Assembly: GCA_013003715.1 (NCBI GenBank)
Contig: JABDIN010000048.1
Coordinates: forward strand, 25,305 to 89,304
Source: Desulfobacteraceae bacterium
Lineage (GTDB): Bacteria > Desulfobacterota > Desulfobacteria > Desulfobacterales > Desulfosarcinaceae
Length of the DNA: 64,000 nt
Reading direction: 5' to 3'
In this document: piece after piece, positions 38,164-47,538 of the stretch
Layout: every line of letters begins with the position of its first letter
Position numbering within the stretch: position 1 is the first letter of the stretch
Notes under the pieces: generated by a model
The model's database searches: none
What the model saw: only the letters and a program-made list of their open reading frames with translations
What the model was told of the DNA's origin: nothing
Position numbers and translations under genes: made by a program

Positions 38164-38283
38164 ATAAGACGTGTCCTTATGTTCCTCCTGCATTGTCCGT
38201 GGATAAAGGAATATGGTGATGGTTGGCGGCAGGTAATTCTGGAGTCTGAATAGGTAATTATTGCTATGAAGTCAAACCTAAAA

Positions 38284-38348
38284 TCCTGATGAGACATCAG
38301 GAGAGGCAACGGTTGCCATTGAAATATACCTTTTCCGGATCGGTATAT
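38284..38348. promoter_or_regulatory. Three consecutive hairpins in the rng-leuS intergenic region
   Basis: TCCTGATG/CATCAGGA with loop AGA (38284-38302), GGCAA/TTGCC with loop CGG (38305-38317) and ATATACC/GGTATAT with an 11-base loop (38324-38348). They could be part of the 5' leader of rng (-) or leuS (+). No T-run follows in a terminator position. Confidence 0.45.
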
Positions 38349-38459
38349 GAGACAATAAAAGATTTAACTATATGATAATATAGCTAAAATTGAATCGGGC
38401 CATGGACATGCCTTATCCCGTAGACGCCGTTGTGGATGAAATCAGCATAATCCCAAATA

Positions 38460-38494
38460 GGTATCCCCTGATACCAGGGGCGCCACCATGGCGC
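38460..38494 (+). promoter_or_regulatory. Overlapping alternative hairpins upstream of leuS
   Basis: GGTATC/GATACC (38460-38475) and CCCCTG/CAGGGG (38465-38480) share bases and exclude each other. A third hairpin GCGCCA/TGGCGC (38480-38494) follows directly. The set lies 125 bp before the leuS start. Mutually exclusive stems are suggestive of an RNA switch, but no ligand, tRNA-pairing loop or leader peptide was recognised. Confidence 0.4.
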
Positions 38495-38618
38495 ATTCTC
38501 GCTGTGTTTAACCGGAATGATCGATGACATGGATCTTGAAATTAAGGCTATACTATGACATGGATAAGCTCCAAACAACACTGAAAAGCAACTTAAATAC
38601 AGATAAGGTATGCAAACC

Positions 38619-41210
38619 ATGGACGAGAAATACAACCCTGAACCCATTGAAGAGAAATGGCAGGCCCGCTGGGCTGAAACAAATATGTTTAAAGTGGCGG
38701 TGGATAACACCCGGGAAAAATATTATGTGCTTGAAATGTTTCCCTATCCTTCCGGAAAAATCCATATCGGCCACGTGCGGAATTACACCATCGGAGATGT
38801 GGTGGCCCGGTATAAAACCATGCAGGGATTCAACGTATTGCATCCCATGGGATGGGACGCCTTCGGCATGCCGGCTGAAAATGCCGCCATTGCCAATAAT
38901 ACCCATCCGGCCAAATGGACCTATGACAATATAGACGCCATGCGGCATCAGCTCAAACAGCTCGGGTTTTCCTATGACTGGGACCGGGAGTTGGCCACCT
39001 GTACTCCTGAATACTATCGATGGGAACAATGGCTCTTTCTGAAAATGTATGAGCGAAAGATGGTGTATCGGAAGGAGTCGTTCGTCAACTGGTGTGAACC
39101 CTGCCAGACGGTATTGGCCAATGAACAGGTTGAAGCGGGCATGTGCTGGCGATGCGGTAAGCCGGTGCGACAGCAGAAATTACAGCAGTGGTTCTTTCGA
39201 ATCACCGATGTTGTGGAGGATCTGCTGGTCTACTGCGATAAGCTGCCAGGCTGGCCCGACAAAGTGACCACCATGCAGAAAAACTGGATTGGCAAGAGCA
39301 TCGGTGCGGAAATTCGATTTCCCATAGAGAACACCGAAGAATCCATTCCGGTTTTCACCACACGGCAGGATACGGTATTCGGCGCCACATTTCTATGCCT
39401 GGCACCTGAACATCCCCTGGTTTCGAAGTTGTCCGGCGGCACGTCGCAAGAAAAACCGGTCGCCGAATTTGTCGAGCGTATGGCCCTGCAGGACAGATCC
39501 GGCAAGGCCGTTGAAACCCATGAAAAAGAAGGTGTCTTTACCGGCGCCTACTGCATCAATCCCATGTCCGGCAAAAGAATGCCCATATGGACCGCCAATT
39601 TTGCGTTGATGGAATATGGTACCGGCGCGGTCATGTCCGTTCCCGCGCATGATCAGCGTGATTTTGATTTCGCGAAAAAATACGGCATGGAAATCATCGT
39701 GGTGGTGAATCCGCCGGATGCGCCCCTGACCGCTGAGACCATGGGGGAGGCCTATTCGGACCCGGGCATCATGATCAATTCCGGAGCGTTTGACGGAATG
39801 CAAAACAAGGATTCACTCGAAGCAATTGCCGCCCATCTGGACAAGCATGGTTTGGGCCGGAAGACCGTCAGCTATCGGCTGCGGGACTGGGGAATATCAC
39901 GGCAGCGATACTGGGGGGCGCCCATACCCATGATCCACTGCGATGCCTGCGGAATCGTCCCCGTACCGGAGACAGATCTGCCCATCCTGCTGCCCGAGGA
40001 TGCGGATTTATTGGACGGTGGCCGTTCACCGTTGCCGAACCTCGATTCGTTTTCAAAGACAATCTGCCCCAAATGCGGCGGCAGCGGTGCCCGGCGGGAA
40101 ACCGATACCATGGATACCTTTGTCGAGTCATCCTGGTATTATCAGAGATATTGCAGCCCGGATCATGACACCGGCATTTTCGACCGGAAGGCAGTCGATT
40201 ATTGGATGCCGGTGGATCAATACATCGGTGGCGTGGAACATGCAATCCTGCACCTTTTGTACTCACGATATTTCACCCGTGTTCTCAACCAGCTGGGGCT
40301 TGTGAAATTCAAAGAGCCATTTACCCGTTTGCTCACCCAGGGTATGGTTTGCAAGGAAACCCATACCTGTACACAACATGGATACCTGTTTCCCGATGAA
40401 TCGCGGCAGGAAGACGGTCTCATGGTCTGCAACACCTGCGGCAATACTGTCTCCATCGGACGTGTTGAGAAGATGTCAAAATCCAAAAAGAATGTGGTGG
40501 ATCCGCACCTTCTCCTGCAAAAATACGGAGCGGATACTACGCGATTGTTCTGCCTGTTTGCCGCCCCCCCGGAACGCGATCTGGAGTGGAGCGAACAGGG
40601 GGTGGACGGTAGTGCCCGATTTCTGAACCGGGTTTGGCGGCTGGCATTTTTGTGGATGGACCGTATCCGTAGTGTCGAGCCTTATACCCAAAGTCCCGAA
40701 TCGTTGTCGGGGGAACTCCGGGATGCATACCAGAAGACGCATCAAACCATCCAGAAGGTGACGTCTGATATCGAAGAGCGATTTCATTTCAACACGGCCA
40801 TCAGTGCCATCATGGAGTTGGTGAACACCGTATACGGCATCCATACGAATTCCGAATCGGAAAATGTCGATGGCGTCATGCGGTTTGCGCTGGAAACGGT
40901 GGCCCTCCTGTTGTCCCCTTTTGTGCCGCATTTTTCCGAAGAATTATGGCAGGAGTTGGGACATACGGAAAGTACCTTCAGATCCCCATGGCCCTCTTAT
41001 CGAAAAGACGCCCTGGTTCAAAATGAAATAACCATCGTCTTCCAGGTCAATGGTAAACTCCGGAGCCGGTGTGTAGTTGCTGCCGACACGGATGATAAAA
41101 CACTCGAACAAACCGCGCTCAACGATGAGCGCATAAAGCAGTTCATCAGGGACAAACCGGTCAGAAAGGTCATTGTCGTCAAACAGAAGCTGGTTAACAT
41201 CGTTGTATAA
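38619..41210 (+). CDS. leuS: Leucyl-tRNA synthetase
   Basis: An 863-residue class I synthetase charging tRNA-Leu. It has the HIGH-region [17 protein letters not shown], a zinc-binding insert ([24 protein letters not shown]), the CP1 editing domain, the leucyl-specific SSWYYQRYC and KMSKS in [17 protein letters not shown] 38619 is preferred because AAGG lies about nine bases upstream; ATG 38610 is too close to it. It is followed by lptE, as in many Gram-negatives. Confidence 0.96.
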   Translation: MDEKYNPEPIEEKWQARWAETNMFKVAVDNTREKYYVLEMFPYPSGKIHIGHVRNYTIGDVVARYKTMQGFNVLHPMGWDAFGMPAENAAIANNTHPAKWTYDNIDAMRHQLKQLGFSYDWDRELATCTPEYYRWEQWLFLKMYERKMVYRKESFVNWCEPCQTVLANEQVEAGMCWRCGKPVRQQKLQQWFFRITDVVEDLLVYCDKLPGWPDKVTTMQKNWIGKSIGAEIRFPIENTEESIPVFTTRQDTVFGATFLCLAPEHPLVSKLSGGTSQEKPVAEFVERMALQDRSGKAVETHEKEGVFTGAYCINPMSGKRMPIWTANFALMEYGTGAVMSVPAHDQRDFDFAKKYGMEIIVVVNPPDAPLTAETMGEAYSDPGIMINSGAFDGMQNKDSLEAIAAHLDKHGLGRKTVSYRLRDWGISRQRYWGAPIPMIHCDACGIVPVPETDLPILLPEDADLLDGGRSPLPNLDSFSKTICPKCGGSGARRETDTMDTFVESSWYYQRYCSPDHDTGIFDRKAVDYWMPVDQYIGGVEHAILHLLYSRYFTRVLNQLGLVKFKEPFTRLLTQGMVCKETHTCTQHGYLFPDESRQEDGLMVCNTCGNTVSIGRVEKMSKSKKNVVDPHLLLQKYGADTTRLFCLFAAPPERDLEWSEQGVDGSARFLNRVWRLAFLWMDRIRSVEPYTQSPESLSGELRDAYQKTHQTIQKVTSDIEERFHFNTAISAIMELVNTVYGIHTNSESENVDGVMRFALETVALLLSPFVPHFSEELWQELGHTESTFRSPWPSYRKDALVQNEITIVFQVNGKLRSRCVVAADTDDKTLEQTALNDERIKQFIRDKPVRKVIVVKQKLVNIVV

Positions 41211-41262
41211 CAAAGCACCGGGTTCTGCCGGGCGGACGGGGCATGATGTGATTATTCGAACC

Positions 41263-41856
41263 ATGAAAACAGCACACGGGTATTGGATGTCCAGAACGAA
41301 AGCGGTGTCGGCGATCGGGGACATCGGCCGCTGCCCGGTTGAAGCCGTCCGTTTTATCACCTTCATTGTTATCGTTTGCTTGCTGCCTGGGGGATGCGGA
41401 TACCGGTTCTCGGGCGGCGGTAGCTTGCCCGAGGGCGTGGAACGTGTGGCAATCCGGGGGCTGGAGAATCGTACGGGTGAAACCGGGTTGGAGAATACCC
41501 TCACCAACGATTTGCTATACGAATTCACGCGAAACAACAAGGCGGCGGTATCCGATGATGATCGAGCGGACGCCGTGCTCTCCGGCACTATTGTTTCCTT
41601 GAGAACAGAGACCGTGTCCCGGCAAAGCGGCAGCACCGCCGCTCAACGCCGGCTGATTATCCGGTTGAGGCTGCAGTTGATTCGAAACGACTCGGGCAGG
41701 TTGTTGTGGCGTGCCGATAACATCACCGCAAACGAAACCTATGATGTGGATCCCAATAGTGATACGGGGACGGAAAGAAATAAGCAGGACGCCATTCTGC
41801 TGGTTTCAAAACGGTTGGCCGAGGACACGTATAACCGGTTGTCGGATGATTTCTAA
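41263..41856 (+). CDS. lptE: LPS-assembly lipoprotein LptE
   Basis: A 197-residue outer-membrane lipoprotein that plugs LptD and helps insert lipopolysaccharide. After an N-terminal hydrophobic stretch (FITFIVIVCLLPGG) the mature protein begins CGYRFSGGGSLP, the usual LptE start; the lipobox LPGGC deviates slightly from consensus. TVAIRGLENRT-like and TDDLLYEF-like blocks fit the family. Position after leuS is conserved. Start uncertain: ATG 41263 or 41287; an in-frame frame reaches back to 41173 within leuS. Confidence 0.82.
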   Translation: MKTAHGYWMSRTKAVSAIGDIGRCPVEAVRFITFIVIVCLLPGGCGYRFSGGGSLPEGVERVAIRGLENRTGETGLENTLTNDLLYEFTRNNKAAVSDDDRADAVLSGTIVSLRTETVSRQSGSTAAQRRLIIRLRLQLIRNDSGRLLWRADNITANETYDVDPNSDTGTERNKQDAILLVSKRLAEDTYNRLSDDF

Positions 41857-41883
41857 ATACCGGGTTTTTGTTCCGGGGCCGAA

Positions 41884-41917
41884 TATAAAAAGCCGGGACC
41901 CTTATGGCCCGGCTTTT
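41884..41917. terminator. Bidirectional terminator between lptE and rpsT
   Basis: AAAAGCCGGG (41888-41897) and CCCGGCTTTT (41908-41917) form a 10-bp stem between two convergent genes. On the minus strand TTTTTATATTC follows, a good U-tract for rpsT; on the plus strand the run is four T. Confidence 0.85.
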
Positions 41918-41967
41918 GATCGATTTATAGGGGGGTGACGCTCAGAGCTGTCCGCGCGTTCTCACCA

Positions 41968-42234
41968 TCAGTCGCTGATGGAATTCACCAACCGGGAAAG
42001 TCGGGAGATTTTGCGGGCAGCGTTTTTCTTATGGATCACACCTTTTTTAGCAGCCCGGTCAATAATGGATTTTGCGCTGACCAGTTTTTCGGCTGCCTCT
42101 TTTGTGCTGTTTTCAGTGGCGGCAGCACGAAGCTCTTTGATCGTATTTTTAACTGTCGTTCTGACAGCTTTATTGCGTAATCGCCGCAAGTCGTTTTGTT
42201 TCGCACGTTTCAGTGCCGATTTATGATTCGCCAA
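41968..42234 (-). CDS. rpsT: 30S ribosomal protein S20
   Basis: An 88-residue basic helical protein that binds 16S rRNA. MANHKSALKRAKQNDLRRLRN is the standard S20 N-terminus and KGVIHKKNAARKISRL the C-terminal block. It is monocistronic with its own promoter and terminator, next to murJ on the other strand. Confidence 0.97.
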   Translation of the reverse strand: MANHKSALKRAKQNDLRRLRNKAVRTTVKNTIKELRAAATENSTKEAAEKLVSAKSIIDRAAKKGVIHKKNAARKISRLSRLVNSISD

Positions 42235-42293
42235 TGTCCCTTTGCTCCTTTCAGACGGGTTACAAAATAGTCGATTGCAAAACTAAAAGATAT

Positions 42294-42322
42294 TTAATAT
42301 AAAACGGTTTAAATCTTGTCAA
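42294..42322 (-). promoter_or_regulatory. Probable sigma-70 promoter of rpsT
   Basis: Minus strand: TTGACA (42322-42317), 17-base spacer, TATTAA (42299-42294), about 60 bases before the rpsT start. A perfect -35 and 4 of 6 matches in the -10 suit a strongly expressed ribosomal gene. Confidence 0.7.
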
Positions 42323-42350
42323 GCCAAATTATAACGAAATTAAATCCGGA

Positions 42351-43952
42351 ATGACCCACCCAACCATCCGTCAAAATTCAGAAAATACCCGCGTCACCAA
42401 AGCTGCCGGCACCATCGGCTCAGCCACCTTGATCAGTCGTATATTCGGGTATGTCCGGGATATGGTATTCGCCTATTTTTTCGGTACCGGACTGATCTCG
42501 GATGCCTTCATTGCCGCCTTCCGCATTCCCAATTTGCTGCGCCGGTTATTTGGTGAGGGGTCCCTGAGTATCGCCTTTATCCCGGTGTTTACGGAATACC
42601 TGTTGCGCAGCGGTAAGCCGGAAGCATTCAAACTGGCCGGGGCGGCAATTCGACTGCTGTCCGTGATTCTTGTGTTTATCGTCATTGCCGGTGTGCTGGC
42701 CAGCCCCTTTATCGTCCACCTCATTGCGCCGGGCTTCGGTCAACGACCGGATCAACTGAACCTGACGATTCTGCTGACCCGGATTATGTTCCCGTATATT
42801 TTCTTTATCTCCCTGGTGGCCCTTTGCATGGGCATACTGAACAGCCTGGGGCATTTTGCCGGACCTGCAATCGCGCCGGTACTGCTGAATCTGGCCATGA
42901 TCGGCGCCATGTTTGCCGGGTGGGCGTTCACCGACTCCCAAATTTCAAGGGTGGTCTGGTTGAGTATCGGAGTACTGGTGGGCGGGGTGCTTCAGCTCGC
43001 ACTTCAGTTTTGGGTTGTCATTCGTTACAAGATCGAATTCTGGCGCCATACCTCCCTGTTCCATCGGGGGCTTAAACGTGTGGGGGTGTTAATGGTGCCG
43101 GCCACATTCGGTGCGGCGGTCTACCAGATCAATATTCTGGTGGGCACCTTGTTGGCTTCGTTGCTGCCCGCCGGCAGCATCAGCTTCCTGTTTTATGCGG
43201 ATCGCCTGGTCCAATTCCCATTGGGTGTCTTTGGTATCGCACTGGCAACGGCCGTGTTGCCCAGTTTGTCCCGCCAGGCAGCGGCACAGAATTACAAATC
43301 CATGAAGGAAACTTTTGCCCATGGTTTGCGGCTCGTCTGTTTTATCACCATCCCGGCCATGATCGGGCTGATCGTGCTGCGGGAACCCATCGTGGCCGTA
43401 TTATTCAATCGGGGCGCATTTGATGATTCGAGCACCCGATTGACGGCAACCGCTCTTTTGTATTATGCTTTGGGTCTCTGGGCATTTTCTGCGGTGCGCA
43501 TCGTTGTTTCGACGTTTTATGCACTGCAGGATACCAAGACGCCGGTGCGCATTGCGGTCATCAGCCTGGTTGCCAATGTTATACTCAGTATTATATTGAT
43601 GCGGCCGCTTCTCCATGGCGGGCTGGCGTTGGCGACAACATTGTCCTCGATTCTGAATCTTGGATTACTGCTATATATGCTGAGACGGAAGATGGGACAA
43701 ATGGGATGGCGGGCAATCATCGCATCTCTGTTAAAAACATTGCTGAGCGCTTCGGCAATGGGCGTTATGGTATACCTGATAGTTCGGCTCATATTCCCGG
43801 ACGGTTTTCATGATCGCCTGAGGTTGATGATCGGTTTACCGGTCTGCATTCTATCCGGGATGGCCGGATATGCATTTATCTGTTATTTAATGAGATCACC
43901 TGAACTTAAAACCGTCATGGCACTGACACGCAGGGGTTCCAAAACACCATGA
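42351..43952 (+). CDS. murJ: Lipid II flippase MurJ
   Basis: A 533-residue inner-membrane protein of the MviN/MurJ family that flips lipid II for peptidoglycan synthesis. The pattern of about fourteen membrane helices is visible; ISRIFGYVRDMVFAYFFG near the N-terminus and FRIPNLLRRLFGEGSLS are diagnostic, as is FYADRLVQFPLGVFGIA. It overlaps ftsB by 4 bp (ATGA), so translation is probably coupled. Confidence 0.95.
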   Translation: MTHPTIRQNSENTRVTKAAGTIGSATLISRIFGYVRDMVFAYFFGTGLISDAFIAAFRIPNLLRRLFGEGSLSIAFIPVFTEYLLRSGKPEAFKLAGAAIRLLSVILVFIVIAGVLASPFIVHLIAPGFGQRPDQLNLTILLTRIMFPYIFFISLVALCMGILNSLGHFAGPAIAPVLLNLAMIGAMFAGWAFTDSQISRVVWLSIGVLVGGVLQLALQFWVVIRYKIEFWRHTSLFHRGLKRVGVLMVPATFGAAVYQINILVGTLLASLLPAGSISFLFYADRLVQFPLGVFGIALATAVLPSLSRQAAAQNYKSMKETFAHGLRLVCFITIPAMIGLIVLREPIVAVLFNRGAFDDSSTRLTATALLYYALGLWAFSAVRIVVSTFYALQDTKTPVRIAVISLVANVILSIILMRPLLHGGLALATTLSSILNLGLLLYMLRRKMGQMGWRAIIASLLKTLLSASAMGVMVYLIVRLIFPDGFHDRLRLMIGLPVCILSGMAGYAFICYLMRSPELKTVMALTRRGSKTP

Positions 43953-44236
43953 GTATATTACAGAAAATAGGCTTCAGCGTTGTTGTATTCGCCATGGTGA
44001 ATTTGCTGTTGATCATTGTATTCTCGGACAATGGGCTCATGGAGTTAAACCGCCTGAAGAACACCCGGGCGATAATTGATTCGAAAAATGCGAAACTGGT
44101 GTTGGAAAACCGCAACCTATCCCGAATTATTGACCGGTTGAAACATGACCCGGCCTACATCGAAGCGATAGCCCGAAAGGAACTTCACATGATCGGGAAA
44201 GATGAAGTGGTCATTAAACTTCCAAACCGCAACTGA
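43949..44236 (+). CDS. ftsB: Septum formation initiator family protein (FtsB/DivIC)
   Basis: A 95-residue bitopic protein. One helix (VVVFAMVNLLLIIVF, about 9-24) is followed by a coiled coil (LVLENRNLSRIIDRL) and the conserved end YIEAIARKELHMIGKDE. It acts in the divisome, bridging FtsL and FtsQ. The order murJ-ftsB fits a cell-envelope cluster. Confidence 0.85.
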   Translation: MSILQKIGFSVVVFAMVNLLLIIVFSDNGLMELNRLKNTRAIIDSKNAKLVLENRNLSRIIDRLKHDPAYIEAIARKELHMIGKDEVVIKLPNRN

Positions 44237-44246
44237 GGAGATACCC

Positions 44247-44522
44247 ATGGGAAGCGACAACATCATTTATACTGCCACGATGGCAAAGGTATATGCGGAA
44301 CAAGGGCATTATGAAAAAGCCGCCCGCATATACCGTCACCTGTTAGCCCGGTCTCCGGAACGAGAGGATCTGGAGCAGGCGCTTGCCGGGGTGGAGGCGA
44401 AAATCAATCCGGAGGGGATTGATGCCAAAGAACAGGCCATTCAGCTTCTCTGCCGGTGGTTTGAATTAATCGGATATACTACCCATCAACGCAAACTCGA
44501 GCACTTACCTGGACGGAAATAG
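44247..44522 (+). CDS. Small TPR-like protein
   Basis: A 91-residue protein with one clear tetratricopeptide unit: AKVYAEQGHYEKAARIYRHL, followed by LLARSPEREDLEQAL. ATG 44247 follows GAGGAG five bases upstream; the in-frame ATG at 44202 would overlap ftsB and cross this site. It lies between ftsB and coaBC and is probably in their operon. A protein-interaction role is inferred from TPR only. Confidence 0.75.
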   Translation: MGSDNIIYTATMAKVYAEQGHYEKAARIYRHLLARSPEREDLEQALAGVEAKINPEGIDAKEQAIQLLCRWFELIGYTTHQRKLEHLPGRK

Positions 44523-44531
44523 GCAACACAC

Positions 44532-45752
44532 ATGGGATCGACCACGAGCGGCTCTGATATCCTGAGAGATAAAAAGATTGTTCTGGGCGTCAGCGGCGGG
44601 ATCGCTGCGTATAAAAGCGTCCTGCTGTTAAGACTGCTGATCAAACAAGGTGCGGCTGTCAGGGTCCTGATGACTGAAAATGCCGGACATTTCGTGGGGC
44701 CGCTTACCTTCGAAGCCCTTTCAGGTTTAAAAGTTCACTCGAGCCTGTTCAGTGACAGCGATGATGCCGGCATCGGCCATATCGAATGGGCCGCCGAGGC
44801 AGATGCCGTGATCATTGCACCTGCCACGGCCAATGTCGTCGGGAAACTGGCCAATGGCATTGCCGATGACGCCCTGTCCACCTTCCTGATGGCGGTGACA
44901 GCGCCGGTGGTGGTCTGCCCGGCCATGAACACGAATATGTATGAGAGCAGGGCGGTTCAGCGCAATCTGGATATTTTGAGGAAAGACGGGTTTAAAATTA
45001 TCGAGCCCGGTGCCGGTGAACTGGCTTGCGGTACTACCGGCCCCGGGAAATTACCGGAACCCGAGGAGATCCTCGATAGATTTACCGCTCATCTGACCAC
45101 CAAGGATTTGCGCGGTAAAAACATCCTGGTCACCGCCGGACCCACCCAGGAAGAGATCGATCCTGTCCGCTTTATCAGTAACCCATCTTCCGGAAAAATG
45201 GGATTTGCCCTTGCCCGTGCGGCGGAACATCGCGGCGCCCGGGTTACGCTGGTCACCGGACCATCGCATCTGACCGATCCGTTCAATGTGAATACCCTGC
45301 GGGTGACAAATACGGCGGAGATGGCCGAAGCCGTGTTTGATAATTTCGGCGATATGGATGTCGTCATCAAATCCGCAGCCGTTTCAGATTACCGGGTAAA
45401 AGCGCCATCGCATCAAAAAATGAAGAAGCACAAATCGGAGATGGTCCTGGAACTGGTGAAAAATAACGACATTCTGAAAGCGCTCGGGCAAAAAAAGGGC
45501 AATCGGATCCTGGTTGGTTTTGCAGCCGAAACCCAGGATCTTGAAAACAATGCCCAGGCCAAGCTTAAAGCGAAAAATCTGGATATCATTGCGGCAAACC
45601 TGATCGGACCGGAAGATTCCGGATTCAGGTCCGATAAAAACCGGCTCACTTTATTTTTCAGGGACGGCAGCACCGAGCATCTCGATACAATGGAAAAAAA
45701 CGCCGCCGCCCATGTTCTATTGGACCGGGTGGCGCGATTGATGCCCGTGTGA
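44532..45752 (+). CDS. coaBC: Bifunctional phosphopantothenoylcysteine decarboxylase / phosphopantothenate-cysteine ligase
   Basis: A 406-residue CoA-biosynthesis enzyme. The CoaC half (about 1-190) is a flavoprotein with GVSGGIAAYKS, HIEWAAEADAVIIAPATANVVGK and the PAMNTNMYES catalytic segment; the conserved Cys lies in GELACGTTGPG. The CoaB half has TAGPTQEEIDPVRFISNPSSG for nucleotide binding and the KMKKHKSE motif. Length is normal. Confidence 0.95.
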   Translation: MGSTTSGSDILRDKKIVLGVSGGIAAYKSVLLLRLLIKQGAAVRVLMTENAGHFVGPLTFEALSGLKVHSSLFSDSDDAGIGHIEWAAEADAVIIAPATANVVGKLANGIADDALSTFLMAVTAPVVVCPAMNTNMYESRAVQRNLDILRKDGFKIIEPGAGELACGTTGPGKLPEPEEILDRFTAHLTTKDLRGKNILVTAGPTQEEIDPVRFISNPSSGKMGFALARAAEHRGARVTLVTGPSHLTDPFNVNTLRVTNTAEMAEAVFDNFGDMDVVIKSAAVSDYRVKAPSHQKMKKHKSEMVLELVKNNDILKALGQKKGNRILVGFAAETQDLENNAQAKLKAKNLDIIAANLIGPEDSGFRSDKNRLTLFFRDGSTEHLDTMEKNAAAHVLLDRVARLMPV

Positions 45753-45800
45753 CGCCCCCATTGTTGCCACACGTTTCAGTAAAGAAACCGACAGGTATCC

Positions 45801-46502
45801 ATGATGTCCGACCGGAAAATACAAAACACCCTCGATGAAATAGTGAATACCCTCGAATTCATGAAGACACTGGGGGTAGCGGGGGTGGACTGTTCCAGCG
45901 ATATCCTTGAAGTGGTGAAAAGCTGGGATCGGAAACCGGCAACGGAAGGCCAGACCCTGGCCTCGGTGCAACAGGCGTATCAAGATTGCCGGCGATGTGC
46001 ACTCAGTAAGAATCGGTCCGCCATCGTTTTCGGCGAAGGCGATCCCCATGCGGATCTCGTCTTCGTGGGGGAAGCGCCCGGTGAGCAGGAGGACCTTCAG
46101 GGGCGCCCGTTTGTGGGACCGGCGGGGGAACTGCTGACCAAAATCATATCGGCAATGAAACTCACCCGTGAATCAGTGTATATCTGCAATATCGTCAAAT
46201 GCCGACCCCCCTCCAACAGGAATCCGCTGCCGATTGAAATTGAATCCTGCTCGCCCATCCTGAAGCGCCAGATCGATCTTATTCGACCCAAAGTCATTTG
46301 CGCACTCGGCGGGTTTGCGGCCCGGACACTGTTGTCCACGGATAACAGCATTACCATGCTCAGGGGGCGATTTCACCGGTATCAGGGCATCCGCCTGATG
46401 CCGACCTATCATCCGGCTCATCTGCTCAGGCATCCCGAGAAAAAAAGGGATGTGTGGGAAGATATCAAAAAGATTATGGCTGAGTTAGGCGCAACACCTT
46501 GA
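45801..46502 (+). CDS. Family 4 uracil-DNA glycosylase (4Fe-4S)
   Basis: A 233-residue DNA-repair enzyme that removes uracil. Residues C66 and C69 in DCRRCALSKNR and later C148-like and C164-like cysteines (YICNIVKCRPPSNRNP, EIESCSPIL) form the Fe-S cluster of the family. Motif A is GEAPGEQEDLQGRPFVGPAG; motif B is MPTYHPAHLLR. It follows coaBC by 48 bp. An N-terminal extension of about 55 residues precedes the glycosylase fold. Confidence 0.92.
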   Translation: MMSDRKIQNTLDEIVNTLEFMKTLGVAGVDCSSDILEVVKSWDRKPATEGQTLASVQQAYQDCRRCALSKNRSAIVFGEGDPHADLVFVGEAPGEQEDLQGRPFVGPAGELLTKIISAMKLTRESVYICNIVKCRPPSNRNPLPIEIESCSPILKRQIDLIRPKVICALGGFAARTLLSTDNSITMLRGRFHRYQGIRLMPTYHPAHLLRHPEKKRDVWEDIKKIMAELGATP

Positions 46503-46787
46503 TATTATATGTTCAAAACACCGTCATCAGGATTTCCGAGCCACCCTGAGGCCTTTTCGTCAGGCAATCCGCCCTCCCGGTGAACGCCTGTTCCTTCCTT
46601 GAATGCAACATCCATTGGGGTACTTATCCCGTCCCGCATGGTTGTCGCGCTGGTGCGGATTGCCGAAGCCGGTTTTGAAAAATCCCGGATGGGTAAATCC
46701 ATCAATGGTACCGGTGGTCTGCTGGTCAAGGCGAATCAAACTGACGGCCGGGATGCCGGGGACTGACACAATTGTAAGAATCGACTA
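46503..46787. other. Intergenic region without supported gene
   Basis: This part of a 430-bp gap has open frames of 60-75 codons on both strands but none has a ribosome-binding site or a recognisable protein. It might be a decayed gene, but I cannot support one. Confidence 0.45.
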
Positions 46788-46815
46788 TTGACAATCAAAG
46801 GGAAAACAGTTTAAT
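46788..46815 (+). promoter_or_regulatory. Near-consensus sigma-70 promoter of the Rho_N-like gene
   Basis: TTGACA (46788-46793), 16-base spacer, TTTAAT (46810-46815), 11 of 12 consensus matches. The start would be near 46822, giving a 5' untranslated region of about 110 bases. Confidence 0.75.
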
Positions 46816-46852
46816 AAAAAAACCTTTAACATTGTATTATCGGGACTTCATA

Positions 46853-46874
46853 ACGGGGGCTGTACGGCCTCCGT
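46853..46874 (+). promoter_or_regulatory. Hairpin in the 5' leader of the Rho_N-like gene
   Basis: ACGGGGGC and GCCTCCGT pair over eight positions (one G-U) around a six-base loop, about 60 bases before the start codon and after the promoter. It has no T-run, so it is not a terminator; an mRNA-stability or regulatory role is possible. Confidence 0.4.
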
Positions 46875-46932
46875 TCGTGCTTTTCAATCGATCCATCGTA
46901 TTGGTTAATGGTTTTGAAAGGAGATTTAAACC

Positions 46933-47256
46933 ATGGGTGCAAAGAAAGAGGCAAAGGAAAAACCTTTTGACAAGATGACGGTAAAGGAGTTGAAAGAGGT
47001 TGCTAAGGAAATACCTGAAATAACAGGTGTTTATGGCATGAATAAACAGGACCTCCTGTCGGAAATCAAAAAAGCGAAGGGCATCGACGATGCGCCCAAG
47101 AAAACCGGCAGATCCTCGGTCCGGGAGCTAAAAGCAAAAATTTCCGAATATAAAAAGCAACGGCAATCCGCCCTGGCATCCAACGATGACAAAATGGCGT
47201 TGATCTATAAAAGACGGATTTCCAGATTGAAAAAGAAAACGCGTCGGGCTGCATAA
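46933..47256 (+). CDS. Small basic protein with Rho N-terminal (SAP-like) domain
   Basis: A 107-residue protein. Residues about 14-50 (MTVKELKEVAKEIPEITGVY, then KQDLLSEIKKAK) match the Rho_N / HeH helix-extension-helix domain that binds nucleic acid in Rho factor. The second half is Lys/Arg-rich and helical (SVRELKAKISEYKKQR). AAAGGAG precedes the ATG. It has a near-consensus promoter and no operon partner, so it may be abundant. Its nucleic-acid target is unknown; it is not Rho itself. Confidence 0.8.
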   Translation: MGAKKEAKEKPFDKMTVKELKEVAKEIPEITGVYGMNKQDLLSEIKKAKGIDDAPKKTGRSSVRELKAKISEYKKQRQSALASNDDKMALIYKRRISRLKKKTRRAA

Positions 47257-47388
47257 ATAGATCCCGTGATAAGATGATGGTGGTTTCGATTATGGCAGCC
47301 GGTTTTGATTTCATAGCGGCATTGTCGCCTGTTGCGACCGGTATTTCTGAAGCGGTTGACTGAACCCTGATGCCGTATCCTGTTAAAC

Positions 47389-47533
47389 AGTGTCTATCCA
47401 GAGATGGTAGCTTGCGGTTCAGATCAAGGCCGCAGCGTTTTAGAAAACGCAGTCGTAATGGGCTTACGTCGAGTATTTCTAAAACGCGAGAACGCAGATA
47501 TGAGCCGCAAGATGCCATTTATGGATGGACGCT
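47389..47533. repeat. 145-bp nested inverted-repeat element (MITE/REP-like)
   Basis: The left arm AGTGTCTATCCAGAGATGG pairs with the right arm ending CCATTTATGGATGGACGCT; the arms stay similar for about 35 bp (TAGCTTGCGGTTCA against its complement ATGAGCCGCAAGATG). An inner pair, GCGTTTTAGAAA and TTTCTAAAACGC with AGTCGTAA/TTACGTCG, closes the centre. The left end shares 19 of 20 bases with the palindrome at 6003-6042. It ends 5 bp before the next start codon, leaving that gene without an obvious ribosome-binding site other than GGATGGA in the element. Confidence 0.85.
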
Positions 47534-47538
47534 AAATA

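Noticed and set aside
38164..38618. T-box riboswitch before leuS
   Set aside because: No T-box consensus, no specifier loop and no terminator; T-boxes are also mainly a Gram-positive feature.
46505..46769. Open frames on both strands in the gap after the uracil-DNA glycosylase gene
   Set aside because: Several frames of similar length compete, none has a ribosome-binding site and none is recognisable; may be decayed DNA.
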